Below are positions 32,322 through 40,914 of a stretch of DNA of 64,000 bases, piece after piece. Position 1 is the stretch's first letter, and every line of letters begins with the position of its first letter. The stretch is from CAYVTM01 sp964454645 (GTDB lineage: Bacteria > Bacteroidota > Bacteroidia > Sphingobacteriales > Sphingobacteriaceae): assembly GCA_964454645.1 (NCBI GenBank), contig CAYVTM010000004.1, forward strand, positions 222,244 to 286,243. Direction: 5' to 3'. The translations under genes and the position numbers were made by a program. The notes beneath the pieces are model-generated. The model did no database searches, was not told where the DNA came from, and saw only the letters and a program-made list of their open reading frames with translations.

Positions 32322-34847
32322 ATGAGAACTATAAAATTCATTACCCTTTTTATGCTTTTGACAAGCGTATTATCAGCACAGAATGTGTTTTACTACTACA
32401 AGGGGGAAAAGGTTTACTTGAAAGAAAAAAATGACAGGGTACTTCTGAAGTTTAATAGTGTTGCAGATAAAATAGAATCCCTAAGAACTATTCAGAATGA
32501 GTCATTGTTTGAAGTTATTAGCAAGGTCAATGATGTTAGTCCATTTGTAATTATCCAGTCAAATGACAAAAATCCTATTTCTTCGTCAACATTGAACAAG
32601 TTTCAAAATAGTATTAATGTTTCTTCTGCTTTACCCATGTTAGAGTATAAAGATCAGTCATTACAAGGATTAACTGATCAATTTGTTGTGAAGCTTAAAA
32701 AGGGAGTTCAATTTGAGAAGTTTCAGGAATTACTTAAAATCAATAGTTGTTTAATTTTAAATAAAAACAAATTCGTAGAGGATCAATACTTGATTTCTAT
32801 TTCTCGAAAATCCAATTTGAATTCTTTGCAACTCGCTAATCTTTTTTATGAGACAGGGTTTTTTGAGTTTGCTGAACCGAATTTTTTTAGAACATCGATT
32901 TCTCAATCTAATGACCCCTTGTTTGGAAATCAATGGACATTAAAGAATACTGGACAAGGTGGAGGGATAATAGGAGCTGATATAAAAATAGAAGAAGCTT
33001 GGACAATAACTGAGGGGCGACCAGAAATACGGGTGGCTGTAGTTGATGATGGAGTGGATTTAACACACTCAGATTTATCTTCTAACTTGTTGCCTGGATT
33101 TGATGCGACTGGAAATGGCACCGCAGGTGCTCCTCTTCCAGGGGAATTTCATGGAACAGCTTGTGCAGGTATTATTGCAGCAGTAAAAGATAATGGAATT
33201 GGAATTAGTGGCGTTGCTCCAAAATGTAAAATATTACCTGTGCATGCTAGTTATAATAATTCAGCAACTAATATATGGTTGTCAGATGGAATTATGTGGG
33301 CAGCCCATTCCAATTATGGTAATGCAGATGTAATTAGCAACTCTTGGGGCGGAGGGGCTCCATCTTCTGTCATTACAAATGCAATTGATTATGCAACTAG
33401 TCAAGGCAGAGATGGATTAGGTTGTGTTCTGTTGTTTGCATCAGGTAATGATGCAAGCCAAACGGTCTCTTATCCTGCTTATCTTCCGAACGTAATAGCA
33501 GTAGGTGCTACTTCTAAATCTGACAATCGAACAACCTATTCAAATTATGGAAATGCTATAGATGTTGTAGCTCCTGGCGGCTATGATGATATTTATACCA
33601 CAGATATTACGGGATATTTAGGTTACTCTACGTCAGATTATACAAACAGTTTTGATGGTACTTCTGCTGCATGCCCCCACGCAGCTGGGGTGGCTGCATT
33701 AATTCTATCTGTAAACCGTTGCTTAACCGCCTCTCAAGTTCAACAAATATTAGAACTAAGCTGTGACAAGACGAGTGGTGTTTGCTATAGCCCAGGGAAG
33801 CCAAATGGGACATGGAATATCGAAATGGGTTATGGCAGGATTAATGCATACAAAGCAGTACAATATGCCTATAGTTTACAAACAAATACTTTCATAAATA
33901 CCAATGGGACAGATCAGGGCTCAACTGGTAATTTTCAATGGTATTTAACTAGCGGGGGTTGTACAGGGTTGTCAGCAGCTACATATATAGTAAAACGACA
34001 TGAGGTGCAGGCGACAGTAACATATCCTTATACTCAAGCACCTATCTTGGTTGGTAGTGCTAATGGATTATCAGCTGCTAATCCAAATGATGGGAACTAT
34101 TATATGGAAGTAATTAGTGTAACTCCAACAACTGCTACAGTTAGAACTTGGGTTTATGAAGTGGTAAGTACAATACTGGGTCAACCACTTTCTTGGGTGC
34201 CAACATCCCCATCCAATGTTAGATTCAACTTTGGCGTTTTAAGCTCTCTTAATGCGGATTTGTATTTTCAAAATACTACCGTTACTGGAACTGAGATACA
34301 TAATGTAATGAATGAAATTAAAGCTGGAAAGAATGTTATGCCTTCTAATCCAGTTGGGGACTATATTATACAAAGCGGTGCTAATGTGACATTCCATGCA
34401 GGAAATGAAATTATACTTTCAGATGGTTTTACAGCCAATATAGGGAGTTCATTTTATGCAATAGTTGAACCATTTTTTACTTGTACCCAATATCCTTTGG
34501 GGATAATAAATACCCCTCTTCCAGTTATAGATTATGAAGTAGAATATCTTGAAGAGATAAAACCGCCATTATACTATACAAGTAGTAATACAAATCTATC
34601 AATATATCCAAACCCGTCTCATGGAGACGTATCTATTAAATACAATATAGACAAAGTTGATCTTGTTGAAATTATTTTGTATGATAGTTTTGGCAAGCCT
34701 GTTTTTAAATTGAAAAACAGATCTTCACATGAAGCCGGGACATATACTATAAGCATTAATAATATTGATTTACCATCTGGTATATATCATTGTGTTTTGC
34801 AAACTAGTAATATATTTATATCGAAAGAGTTAATATTAATAAAGTAG
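32322..34847 (+). CDS. T9SS-secreted subtilisin-like protease (S8 family)
   Basis: 841 aa with signal peptide (ending LSAQN) and a prodomain of about 190 residues. The catalytic triad is visible: Asp242 in VAVVDDGVD, His277 in FHGTACAG and Ser448 in DGTSAACPHAAG. A beta-rich region with a 3-prime YIIQSGANVTFHAGNEI repeat follows, then the T9SS type A domain (SIYPNPSHGDVSI to KELILIK). Expected to be secreted through the outer membrane and to digest extracellular protein. It belongs to the AT-rich 30-35 kb segment and seems to be transcribed alone. Confidence 0.9.
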   Translation: MRTIKFITLFMLLTSVLSAQNVFYYYKGEKVYLKEKNDRVLLKFNSVADKIESLRTIQNESLFEVISKVNDVSPFVIIQSNDKNPISSSTLNKFQNSINVSSALPMLEYKDQSLQGLTDQFVVKLKKGVQFEKFQELLKINSCLILNKNKFVEDQYLISISRKSNLNSLQLANLFYETGFFEFAEPNFFRTSISQSNDPLFGNQWTLKNTGQGGGIIGADIKIEEAWTITEGRPEIRVAVVDDGVDLTHSDLSSNLLPGFDATGNGTAGAPLPGEFHGTACAGIIAAVKDNGIGISGVAPKCKILPVHASYNNSATNIWLSDGIMWAAHSNYGNADVISNSWGGGAPSSVITNAIDYATSQGRDGLGCVLLFASGNDASQTVSYPAYLPNVIAVGATSKSDNRTTYSNYGNAIDVVAPGGYDDIYTTDITGYLGYSTSDYTNSFDGTSAACPHAAGVAALILSVNRCLTASQVQQILELSCDKTSGVCYSPGKPNGTWNIEMGYGRINAYKAVQYAYSLQTNTFINTNGTDQGSTGNFQWYLTSGGCTGLSAATYIVKRHEVQATVTYPYTQAPILVGSANGLSAANPNDGNYYMEVISVTPTTATVRTWVYEVVSTILGQPLSWVPTSPSNVRFNFGVLSSLNADLYFQNTTVTGTEIHNVMNEIKAGKNVMPSNPVGDYIIQSGANVTFHAGNEIILSDGFTANIGSSFYAIVEPFFTCTQYPLGIINTPLPVIDYEVEYLEEIKPPLYYTSSNTNLSIYPNPSHGDVSIKYNIDKVDLVEIILYDSFGKPVFKLKNRSSHEAGTYTISINNIDLPSGIYHCVLQTSNIFISKELILIK

Positions 34848-35046
34848 AAAGAATAGCTTTCTAAATAATTAAAAAAAATAAGCATCTCAAACTAATTTTG
34901 ATTGGTTAACAAAAAATGGAATGACTAACTGAAGCGTGTAGGTTTTTAGGTCTATTATAAATCGCAATTTTAAGTACTAATATGCGTTAAATAAATACAG
35001 ATGCATAAACACACCCTAAATTATACCCGATTATACACTCATTATT

Positions 35047-35766
35047 ATGAAAAAAATAGGCTTCACACTCATACTGATAGTTTTCGCTCAGATAACATAT
35101 TCACAGGTCTTTCAAAAATCGATTATCGTTTCACCAAATGTAACCTGGATAAGTTCAGCATCCGATCGGGTAAAGAACGATCGTGTGGGTATCGCTTATT
35201 CAGTGGGGGGCTTGGTAGAATATCAGCTCCACTTTGCTAAACACCTTGCTGTGCAAAGCGGACTGGAATATATGAGCCTTAGAAATAGTTTTCAAACGCC
35301 TCTAAACCGCATAGGTATTCCCGAAAATATCCGCTACTATAAAAATACACTTACACAACATCAGCTTACTATTCCGCTTATTTTTAAATGGAATTTCCGA
35401 CCGGAAGAAGCATCGGGTTCTTACTTCTTTTCAGGGATCGGATTTAGTTGTTATTTCCATAGTTCTGCTGAAATAGAGGAAGTTAATTATGATATGAACA
35501 ATCCTCAGGATAAACATAGCACACACGTAGAAAGTAATTGGGGAGGTATGTCCGAAGGTTTTAATTCAAACCTGCTTGTCGGTTTGGGTAAAAATTTCCA
35601 ATTAAATAAGCTGAACATGTATGCACAAATACGTTTACGTAGGGATTTAAAAGAAATGGAGTATAGCACATACGACCGGCAGGATTCTCCCACTAACAAT
35701 CCTGTATATGAAGTTTTTCCGGTTAAAAATAATACACTTTCACTGATGTGGGGGATAGTGTTTTAA
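35047..35766 (+). CDS. outer-membrane beta-barrel protein (PorT-like pattern)
   Basis: 239 aa with a signal peptide ending ITYSQ. The mature chain shows barrel-like strands (GIAYSVGGLVEYQLHF, LAVQSGLEYMSL, NLLVGLGKNFQL) and ends in TLSLMWGIVF with a terminal Phe. This is the PorT/outer-membrane-protein-beta-barrel pattern common in Bacteroidota, without a known ligand. The palindromic repeat starts four bases after its stop codon. Confidence 0.75.
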   Translation: MKKIGFTLILIVFAQITYSQVFQKSIIVSPNVTWISSASDRVKNDRVGIAYSVGGLVEYQLHFAKHLAVQSGLEYMSLRNSFQTPLNRIGIPENIRYYKNTLTQHQLTIPLIFKWNFRPEEASGSYFFSGIGFSCYFHSSAEIEEVNYDMNNPQDKHSTHVESNWGGMSEGFNSNLLVGLGKNFQLNKLNMYAQIRLRRDLKEMEYSTYDRQDSPTNNPVYEVFPVKNNTLSLMWGIVF

Positions 35767-35769
35767 TAT

Positions 35770-35811
35770 ATACGATTCATGGCATGACTATAGTCATGCC
35801 ATGAATCGTAT
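35770..35811. repeat. 42-bp perfect palindrome, copy 1
   Basis: Two 21-base arms meet with no spacer: ATACGATTCATGGCATGACT(A) and its exact complement. The central 28 bp are shared with the copies at 40838 and 52225, while the outer five base pairs differ from copy 2 in a complementary way. It lies 159 bp before the tig start and directly behind the barrel gene. No T-run follows it. Confidence 0.9.
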
Positions 35812-35880
35812 CCATCAACCTGCTTATTTACAATTAATTGCAATTTTATCATAACCTTCTGTTATTTGATCGAAGTTTTG

Positions 35881-35888
35881 TACCTTTG
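35881..35888 (+). promoter_or_regulatory. candidate -7 box of tig
   Basis: TACCTTTG fits TAnnTTTG, 80 bp upstream of the tig ATG and 69 bp downstream of the palindrome. The -33 position has TTCTG rather than a full TTTG. Confidence 0.55.
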
Positions 35889-35968
35889 TCGCTCAATTTT
35901 GAAAGGCTTCAAATTCCTTTCATAAAACCGTCCCAAATGGACTTTTAATTTATAGCAAACACATAATT

Positions 35969-37318
35969 ATGAATATCACACAGGAGAATATCGACACATT
36001 AAATGCGATTGTAAAGATCCGGATCAAACCGGAAGATTATAAGGTGAAAGTAGATGCTGCTATCAAAGATCAAAGTAAAAAAGTGAAAATGCCGGGTTTC
36101 CGTCCGGGAATGGTGCCTCCTGCACATATTAAGAAATTATACGGAAAGAGTATCTTGGTGGATGAAATCAACCGTATGCTTTCCGATAGCCTCAATAATT
36201 ATATCACCGAGAATAAACTGGAAATTTTAGGGCAACCGTTGCCTAAATCAGATGATAATTTCCAGCCGAAGTGGGATTTTGAAGAGGAATTTGAGTTTTC
36301 TTTTGAAATGGGTATGACCCCGGAAATTAAAGGTAGCTTTTCTGCCAAAGATAAATTAACACATTATAAGGTTCGTATAGACGATGAGACCCTGCAATCG
36401 CGTTTAAAAAATATCCGCAGAAGCTATGGAAAAATGACAAATCCCGACACTGTGGCAGAAGGAGACGTTATTTATGGCGAATTGGTACAACTTTCTCCGG
36501 ATGGTTCTGTTTTTGAAGGAGGGATAAGCAATACTACTTCGGTACGTTTAGAACTGATCGAAGATAAAGCGATTTTAAAATCCTTAATCGGCCTTAAGAA
36601 AGATGATGTAGTAGAAATCGATTTACAAAAAGCATATAAAAAGGATGCGCATCGCATAGCCCATCTTTTAAATATAGAGGAAGAGCCGGCAAAAGAGTTG
36701 ATATCAAAATTCCGTTTAACGGTTAAAAATATAAACCGCATTGAAGAAGCGGATATGAATCAGGAGTTCTTTGATAAAGTATATGGAGAAGGAGCAGTGG
36801 ATTCGGAAGATGCTTTCATCGAAAAAATGAAAAGCGAGTTAATAGGTATTATGCAAGATAATGCCGACCGTAAATTGCAAAACGATTTGTTACAATACGG
36901 TATCGATAAATTCAAATTCGAATTGCCGAATGAATTCCTGAAACGTTGGTTAAAAACTTCGAACGAAGGAAACATCAGCGATCAGCAAATTGCCGAGCAA
37001 TATGAAGATTTCGCTAAGAATTTGAAATGGACATTAATTGAGAATAAAATTGTGAAAGATAATAGTATCGAAATCCAGTCGGAAGAGTTAATCGATATGG
37101 CAAAACGCCGGATTGATGCACAATTTCGTATGTATAGCCCTACTCCGTTAACAGAAGAACAATTAAATCAATACGCTGTTAATTTCTTACAAGACCGCGA
37201 CAGCGCTAATAAGCTGTTCGAAGAAGTAAGAAGCGCTAAAGTATTTGATTATTTAAAAACAGTCGTTACTTTAGATGAGAAAGAAATTGACTATAATAAA
37301 TTTCTTGAGTTGAAATAA
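35969..37318 (+). CDS. tig: trigger factor
   Basis: 449 aa. The N-terminal ribosome-binding domain holds the signature loop MPGFRPGMVPPAHI (about residues 44-57). A degenerate FKBP-type PPIase region follows (about 150-235), then the helical C-terminal chaperone arms. The protein binds at the ribosomal exit tunnel and shields nascent chains. The order tig-clpP-clpX, with clpP 91 nt further on, is the classical bacterial arrangement. The length and motif make the call secure. Confidence 0.95.
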   Translation: MNITQENIDTLNAIVKIRIKPEDYKVKVDAAIKDQSKKVKMPGFRPGMVPPAHIKKLYGKSILVDEINRMLSDSLNNYITENKLEILGQPLPKSDDNFQPKWDFEEEFEFSFEMGMTPEIKGSFSAKDKLTHYKVRIDDETLQSRLKNIRRSYGKMTNPDTVAEGDVIYGELVQLSPDGSVFEGGISNTTSVRLELIEDKAILKSLIGLKKDDVVEIDLQKAYKKDAHRIAHLLNIEEEPAKELISKFRLTVKNINRIEEADMNQEFFDKVYGEGAVDSEDAFIEKMKSELIGIMQDNADRKLQNDLLQYGIDKFKFELPNEFLKRWLKTSNEGNISDQQIAEQYEDFAKNLKWTLIENKIVKDNSIEIQSEELIDMAKRRIDAQFRMYSPTPLTEEQLNQYAVNFLQDRDSANKLFEEVRSAKVFDYLKTVVTLDEKEIDYNKFLELK

Positions 37319-37329
37319 ACCGTTGATGC

Positions 37330-37402
37330 TAAGCTTATGTTTATAGCTTTAAGTAGAAACGCTAAACCAGGAGATTTCAAATGAAACATAAACATAAGCT
37401 TA
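37330..37402 (+). promoter_or_regulatory. long-range hairpin in front of clpP
   Basis: TAAGCTTATGTTTAT (37330-37344) and its perfect complement (37388-37402) can form a 15-bp stem over a 43-nt loop. The 3' arm ends 7 nt before the clpP ATG, so the folded RNA would cover the ribosome-landing region. It could be a terminator of tig readthrough or a translational switch; no T-run follows. Confidence 0.6.
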
Positions 37403-37409
37403 TAAATCA

Positions 37410-38111
37410 ATGATCGACAAAAAAGAATTCCGTAAATATGCTGTAAAGCATCATCGTATCAACAGTATTCAGGTAGATAATTTTATTTCCCGTGTAGAAC
37501 AAAAACATATTCCGGGAAATATGACACCCTATATTATCGAGGAGCGTCAGTTAAACGTTGCGCAGATGGACGTGTTCTCGCGCCTGATGATGGATCGTAT
37601 TATTTTTCTGGGAGACCCTATTTACGATAACATCGCCAATATTATCGAAGCACAGTTATTGTTTTTACAATCTGCCGATGCGAAAAGAGACATACAAATT
37701 TATTTAAACTCACCGGGAGGTTCTGTATATGCAGGATTGGGCATTTACGATACCATCCAATACATTCAACCTGATGTAGCAACCATTTGTACGGGTATGG
37801 CGGCATCGATGGCTGCGGTATTGTTATGTGCCGGAGCAGAAGGAAAACGTGCAGCCTTACCACATTCAAGAGTCATGATTCATCAACCGATGGGAGGGGC
37901 AGAAGGACAGGCATCGGATATCGAAATCACCGCTCGTGAAATTGGAAAATTGAAAAAAGAATTATACGATATCATCTCGAAACATTCCGGACAAACCTAT
38001 GAGAAAGTTTGGGAAAGCTCAGATCGTGATTACTGGATGATTGCCAGTGAAGCTAAAGAATTTGGTATGATCGACGAGGTGCTGGTAACCGCAAAGAAAT
38101 CTGAAAAATAA
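37410..38111 (+). CDS. clpP: ATP-dependent Clp protease proteolytic subunit
   Basis: 233 aa, about 30 longer at the N-terminus than the E. coli subunit, as usual in Bacteroidota. The catalytic Ser133 lies in TGMAASMAA and His158 in VMIHQPMGG, with the third acidic residue in the following helix. It forms the barrel-shaped peptidase that works with ClpX. Its stop codon overlaps the clpX start (TAATG), so the two subunits are translationally coupled. Confidence 0.97.
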   Translation: MIDKKEFRKYAVKHHRINSIQVDNFISRVEQKHIPGNMTPYIIEERQLNVAQMDVFSRLMMDRIIFLGDPIYDNIANIIEAQLLFLQSADAKRDIQIYLNSPGGSVYAGLGIYDTIQYIQPDVATICTGMAASMAAVLLCAGAEGKRAALPHSRVMIHQPMGGAEGQASDIEITAREIGKLKKELYDIISKHSGQTYEKVWESSDRDYWMIASEAKEFGMIDEVLVTAKKSEK

Positions 38112-39349
38112 TGGCAAAACAAACGCGCGATATTAAATGCTCTTTTTGTGGAGCCGGAAAAGCTGAAAGCATGATGCTTGTTGCCGGTATCGATGCACAT
38201 ATCTGTGATAAATGTATCGTTCAGGCTGGTAATATCCTGAATGAAGAATCGAACCTTCGTAAAGCCAAACAATTAGGCAGTTCTTTCGAGTTGGCAAAAC
38301 CGATTGATATTAAAGCGCATTTGGATAAATATGTCGTTGGACAAGATGATGCTAAAAAGATCTTATCGGTAGCTGTTTACAATCATTATAAACGTTTAGC
38401 ACAGCAAGTGTTGAACGATGAGGTAGAGATTGAGAAATCGAATATCGTAATGGTAGGTGAGACAGGTACCGGTAAAACCCTTTTGGCAAAAACAATTGCT
38501 AAAATTTTACATGTGCCTTTCTGTATCGTCGATGCTACGGTACTTACCGAGGCAGGCTATGTAGGCGAGGATGTAGAAAGTATCCTGACCCGTCTGTTAC
38601 AGGCTGCCGATTACGATGTGAATACTGCAGAAAGAGGAATCGTGTATATAGATGAGGTAGATAAGATTGCCCGTAAAAGTGATAACCCTTCTATTACCCG
38701 CGACGTTTCCGGAGAGGGTGTTCAGCAGGCATTGCTTAAAATTTTAGAAGGAACAATCGTGAATGTTCCACCTCAGGGCGGACGCAAACATCCTGAACAA
38801 AAAATGATTGCCATCAACACTCAAAATATTTTATTTATTTGTGGTGGTGCATTCGATGGTATCGAGAAAAAGATCGCCCGCCGATTGCAAACTCAAGCAA
38901 TCGGATTCAACATCGATAAAGAAAATTACGAAGTCGATAAAGATAATTTACTGAAGTATATAAGTCCGCAGGATTTAAAAAGTTTCGGGCTCATTCCCGA
39001 GCTTATCGGACGTATGCCGGTGCTCACTCATTTGAATCCGCTTGATCGGGAGACTTTGTTAAACATCCTGAAAGAACCTAAGAACTCCCTTGTGAAACAA
39101 TATCAAAAACTGTTTGAAATCGAAGAGATAAAACTTGATTTTCATCCGGATGTTTTTGAATTTGTAGTCGACAAGGCGATGGATTATAAATTAGGAGCAA
39201 GGGGCTTGCGCTCGATCTTAGAAGCGATTATGATGGACGCAATGTTCGAAATGCCATCGAAGAAAGAAAGCAAACACCTGCATGTAGATATCGATTATGC
39301 CAAAGAAAAGTTCAATAAATCAGAGCTTCGGAAATTAAAGGTTGCTTAA
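38111..39349 (+). CDS. clpX: ATP-dependent Clp protease ATPase subunit ClpX
   Basis: 412 aa. An N-terminal zinc-binding domain has four cysteines (residues 10, 13, 32, 35). Walker A is GETGTGKT, the pore-region GYVGEDVES follows, Walker B is VYIDEVDKI, and an IGF loop (QAIGFN) that docks onto ClpP is intact. ClpX unfolds tagged substrates and feeds them to ClpP. Coupled to clpP by a one-base overlap. Confidence 0.97.
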   Translation: MAKQTRDIKCSFCGAGKAESMMLVAGIDAHICDKCIVQAGNILNEESNLRKAKQLGSSFELAKPIDIKAHLDKYVVGQDDAKKILSVAVYNHYKRLAQQVLNDEVEIEKSNIVMVGETGTGKTLLAKTIAKILHVPFCIVDATVLTEAGYVGEDVESILTRLLQAADYDVNTAERGIVYIDEVDKIARKSDNPSITRDVSGEGVQQALLKILEGTIVNVPPQGGRKHPEQKMIAINTQNILFICGGAFDGIEKKIARRLQTQAIGFNIDKENYEVDKDNLLKYISPQDLKSFGLIPELIGRMPVLTHLNPLDRETLLNILKEPKNSLVKQYQKLFEIEEIKLDFHPDVFEFVVDKAMDYKLGARGLRSILEAIMMDAMFEMPSKKESKHLHVDIDYAKEKFNKSELRKLKVA

Positions 39350-39389
39350 GAATTATGTATATTCATACAATTTTTGAGGAGATAAGATT

Positions 39390-40160
39390 ATGAAAACGAA
39401 AGAGGAAATTGTAGAGAATTGGTTACCGCGCTATACAGGTCGTGAGCTAAACGAGTTTACCGAATATATTTTACTGACAAATTTTTCCAGATATCTGGAA
39501 CTTTTTTCAGAGCAATACAATGCACCTATTTTGGGCGAAGGGAAACCAATGCAAAGTGTTTCGGCGAATGGGATTACCTTAATTAATTTTGGAATGGGCA
39601 GTGCGATGGCAGCAACAGTAATGGATTTACTATCTGCTGTCAAACCTCAAGCTGCTTTATTTTTAGGGAAATGTGGCGGATTAAAAAAGAAAAATAATAT
39701 CGGTGATTTAATATTGCCGATTGCGGCAATACGAGGAGACGGTACATCGAATGACTATCTTCCTTCGAAAGTACCTGCGTTGCCTGCTTTTGCTCTGCAG
39801 AAAGCGATATCAACAACCATACGGGATAACGGGTTCGATTATTGGACAGGTACGGTATATACGACCAATCGTAGGGTATGGGAGCATGACAATAAATTCA
39901 AAGAATACCTACAAGAAATTCGCGCGATGGCTGTGGATATGGAAACTGCAACTATTTTTATTACGGGATTTGCGAATGAAATTCCTACCGGTGCACTTTT
40001 ATTGGTTTCCGATCAACCTATGATACCCGAAGGCGTAAAAACGGTTGAAAGTGATAAAGTGGTAACGAGTGAGTACGTTAAGATCCATTTAAAAATAGGA
40101 ATCGAATCCTTAGAACAATTAATCAATAAAGGGTTAACGGTTAAGCATCTCCGCTTTTAA
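39390..40160 (+). CDS. AMP nucleosidase
   Basis: 256 aa of the short Bacteroidota-type AMP nucleosidase, which has the phosphorylase-like core without the long E. coli N-terminal domain. Signs are INFGMGSAMAATVMDLL, FLGKCGGLKKKNNIGDLILP and the ligand-binding AMAVDMETATIF, followed by LLLVSDQPM. It splits AMP into adenine and ribose-5-phosphate. It lies 40 nt after clpX, perhaps in the same transcript. Its stop codon shares bases with the opposing TPR gene's stop. Confidence 0.88.
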   Translation: MKTKEEIVENWLPRYTGRELNEFTEYILLTNFSRYLELFSEQYNAPILGEGKPMQSVSANGITLINFGMGSAMAATVMDLLSAVKPQAALFLGKCGGLKKKNNIGDLILPIAAIRGDGTSNDYLPSKVPALPAFALQKAISTTIRDNGFDYWTGTVYTTNRRVWEHDNKFKEYLQEIRAMAVDMETATIFITGFANEIPTGALLLVSDQPMIPEGVKTVESDKVVTSEYVKIHLKIGIESLEQLINKGLTVKHLRF

Positions 40161-40741
40161 CGATCCTTTGCCTTTAGATACTGCTTGTATAGTTTCTGAT
40201 ATTTTGAACTTTCGCTAACATTTCCCAGCATTTCATAATTGGAAATGATTGCCTGATAATTCTTTTTAATAGTTTCATTCTCGATGGCATGTTCGTTTGC
40301 CAGCTTAAATGATCGCATTCGATAATCCAAGCCTACCTGATAATTTCCTTGTGCTTCATAACAAAGCGCCAGATCCGATAAAATACGGGTGCTTGCCGGA
40401 TAATTATTCTCCATCTGATAAATCAGTAAGGCTTTGTTTAAATAATTGATAGCTTCTTTCGCATCCTTTTTATGATCACGAAAAATAATACCGCAATATT
40501 CAAAAGATTCTACAATGTCTTTAGAAGGAAAGTCGGCTTCCTTACTCATGCTGATGGCGCTCAGTCCATGATCTAAGGCTAAATCGTAAGATTGCAACTT
40601 GTACATAGTGATACACTGTTGATGATGCTCTTCCAATTCTTCGTAGAAAATCCGGCTAGAGGCCTCCTGGGCTGTTACAGGGTTTATGCATGTGTATGCA
40701 TACAGCGAAACACATACAGCCGTATAGATGAAGGTTCGCAT
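40157..40741 (-). CDS. periplasmic TPR protein
   Basis: 194 aa from MRTFIYTAVCV, preferred because it gives a proper signal peptide ending VTAQE; an ATG nine codons upstream is possible. The mature part has about three to four tetratricopeptide repeats (ALDHGLSAISMSKEA, AINYLNKALLIYQMEN, YQVGLDYRMRSFKLA). TPRs mediate protein contacts; the partner is unknown. It is tail to tail with the AMP nucleosidase gene, sharing a 4-base TTAA overlap in their stops. Confidence 0.8.
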   Translation of the reverse strand: MRTFIYTAVCVSLYAYTCINPVTAQEASSRIFYEELEEHHQQCITMYKLQSYDLALDHGLSAISMSKEADFPSKDIVESFEYCGIIFRDHKKDAKEAINYLNKALLIYQMENNYPASTRILSDLALCYEAQGNYQVGLDYRMRSFKLANEHAIENETIKKNYQAIISNYEMLGNVSESSKYQKLYKQYLKAKDR

Positions 40742-40837
40742 AAGAGTTTGATTTACAAAAATATACAAAAAAATGTTAGAAAAGCAAATTTGGGGCTAGG
40801 TTGCTTCAGGAAATGTTTAATGGAATGTGGTTCATAG

Positions 40838-40879
40838 ATGCAATTCATGGCATGACTATAGTCATGCCATGAATTGCAT
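40838..40879. repeat. 42-bp perfect palindrome, copy 2
   Basis: Two 21-base arms without a spacer. The core is the same as copy 1; the outermost bases are ATGCA/TGCAT instead of ATACG/CGTAT, a set of compensating changes. It ends 11 bp before the -7 box of the ABC-F gene and covers its -33 region, so it should influence that promoter if anything binds it. Confidence 0.9.
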
Positions 40880-40889
40880 AAAAAATAGC

Positions 40890-40897
40890 TACCTTTG
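40890..40897 (+). promoter_or_regulatory. -7 box of the ABC-F gene
   Basis: TACCTTTG matches TAnnTTTG, 17 bp before the ATG. The -33 region falls inside the palindrome. Confidence 0.6.
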
Positions 40898-40914
40898 CGG
40901 CAAAATTTATAGAT

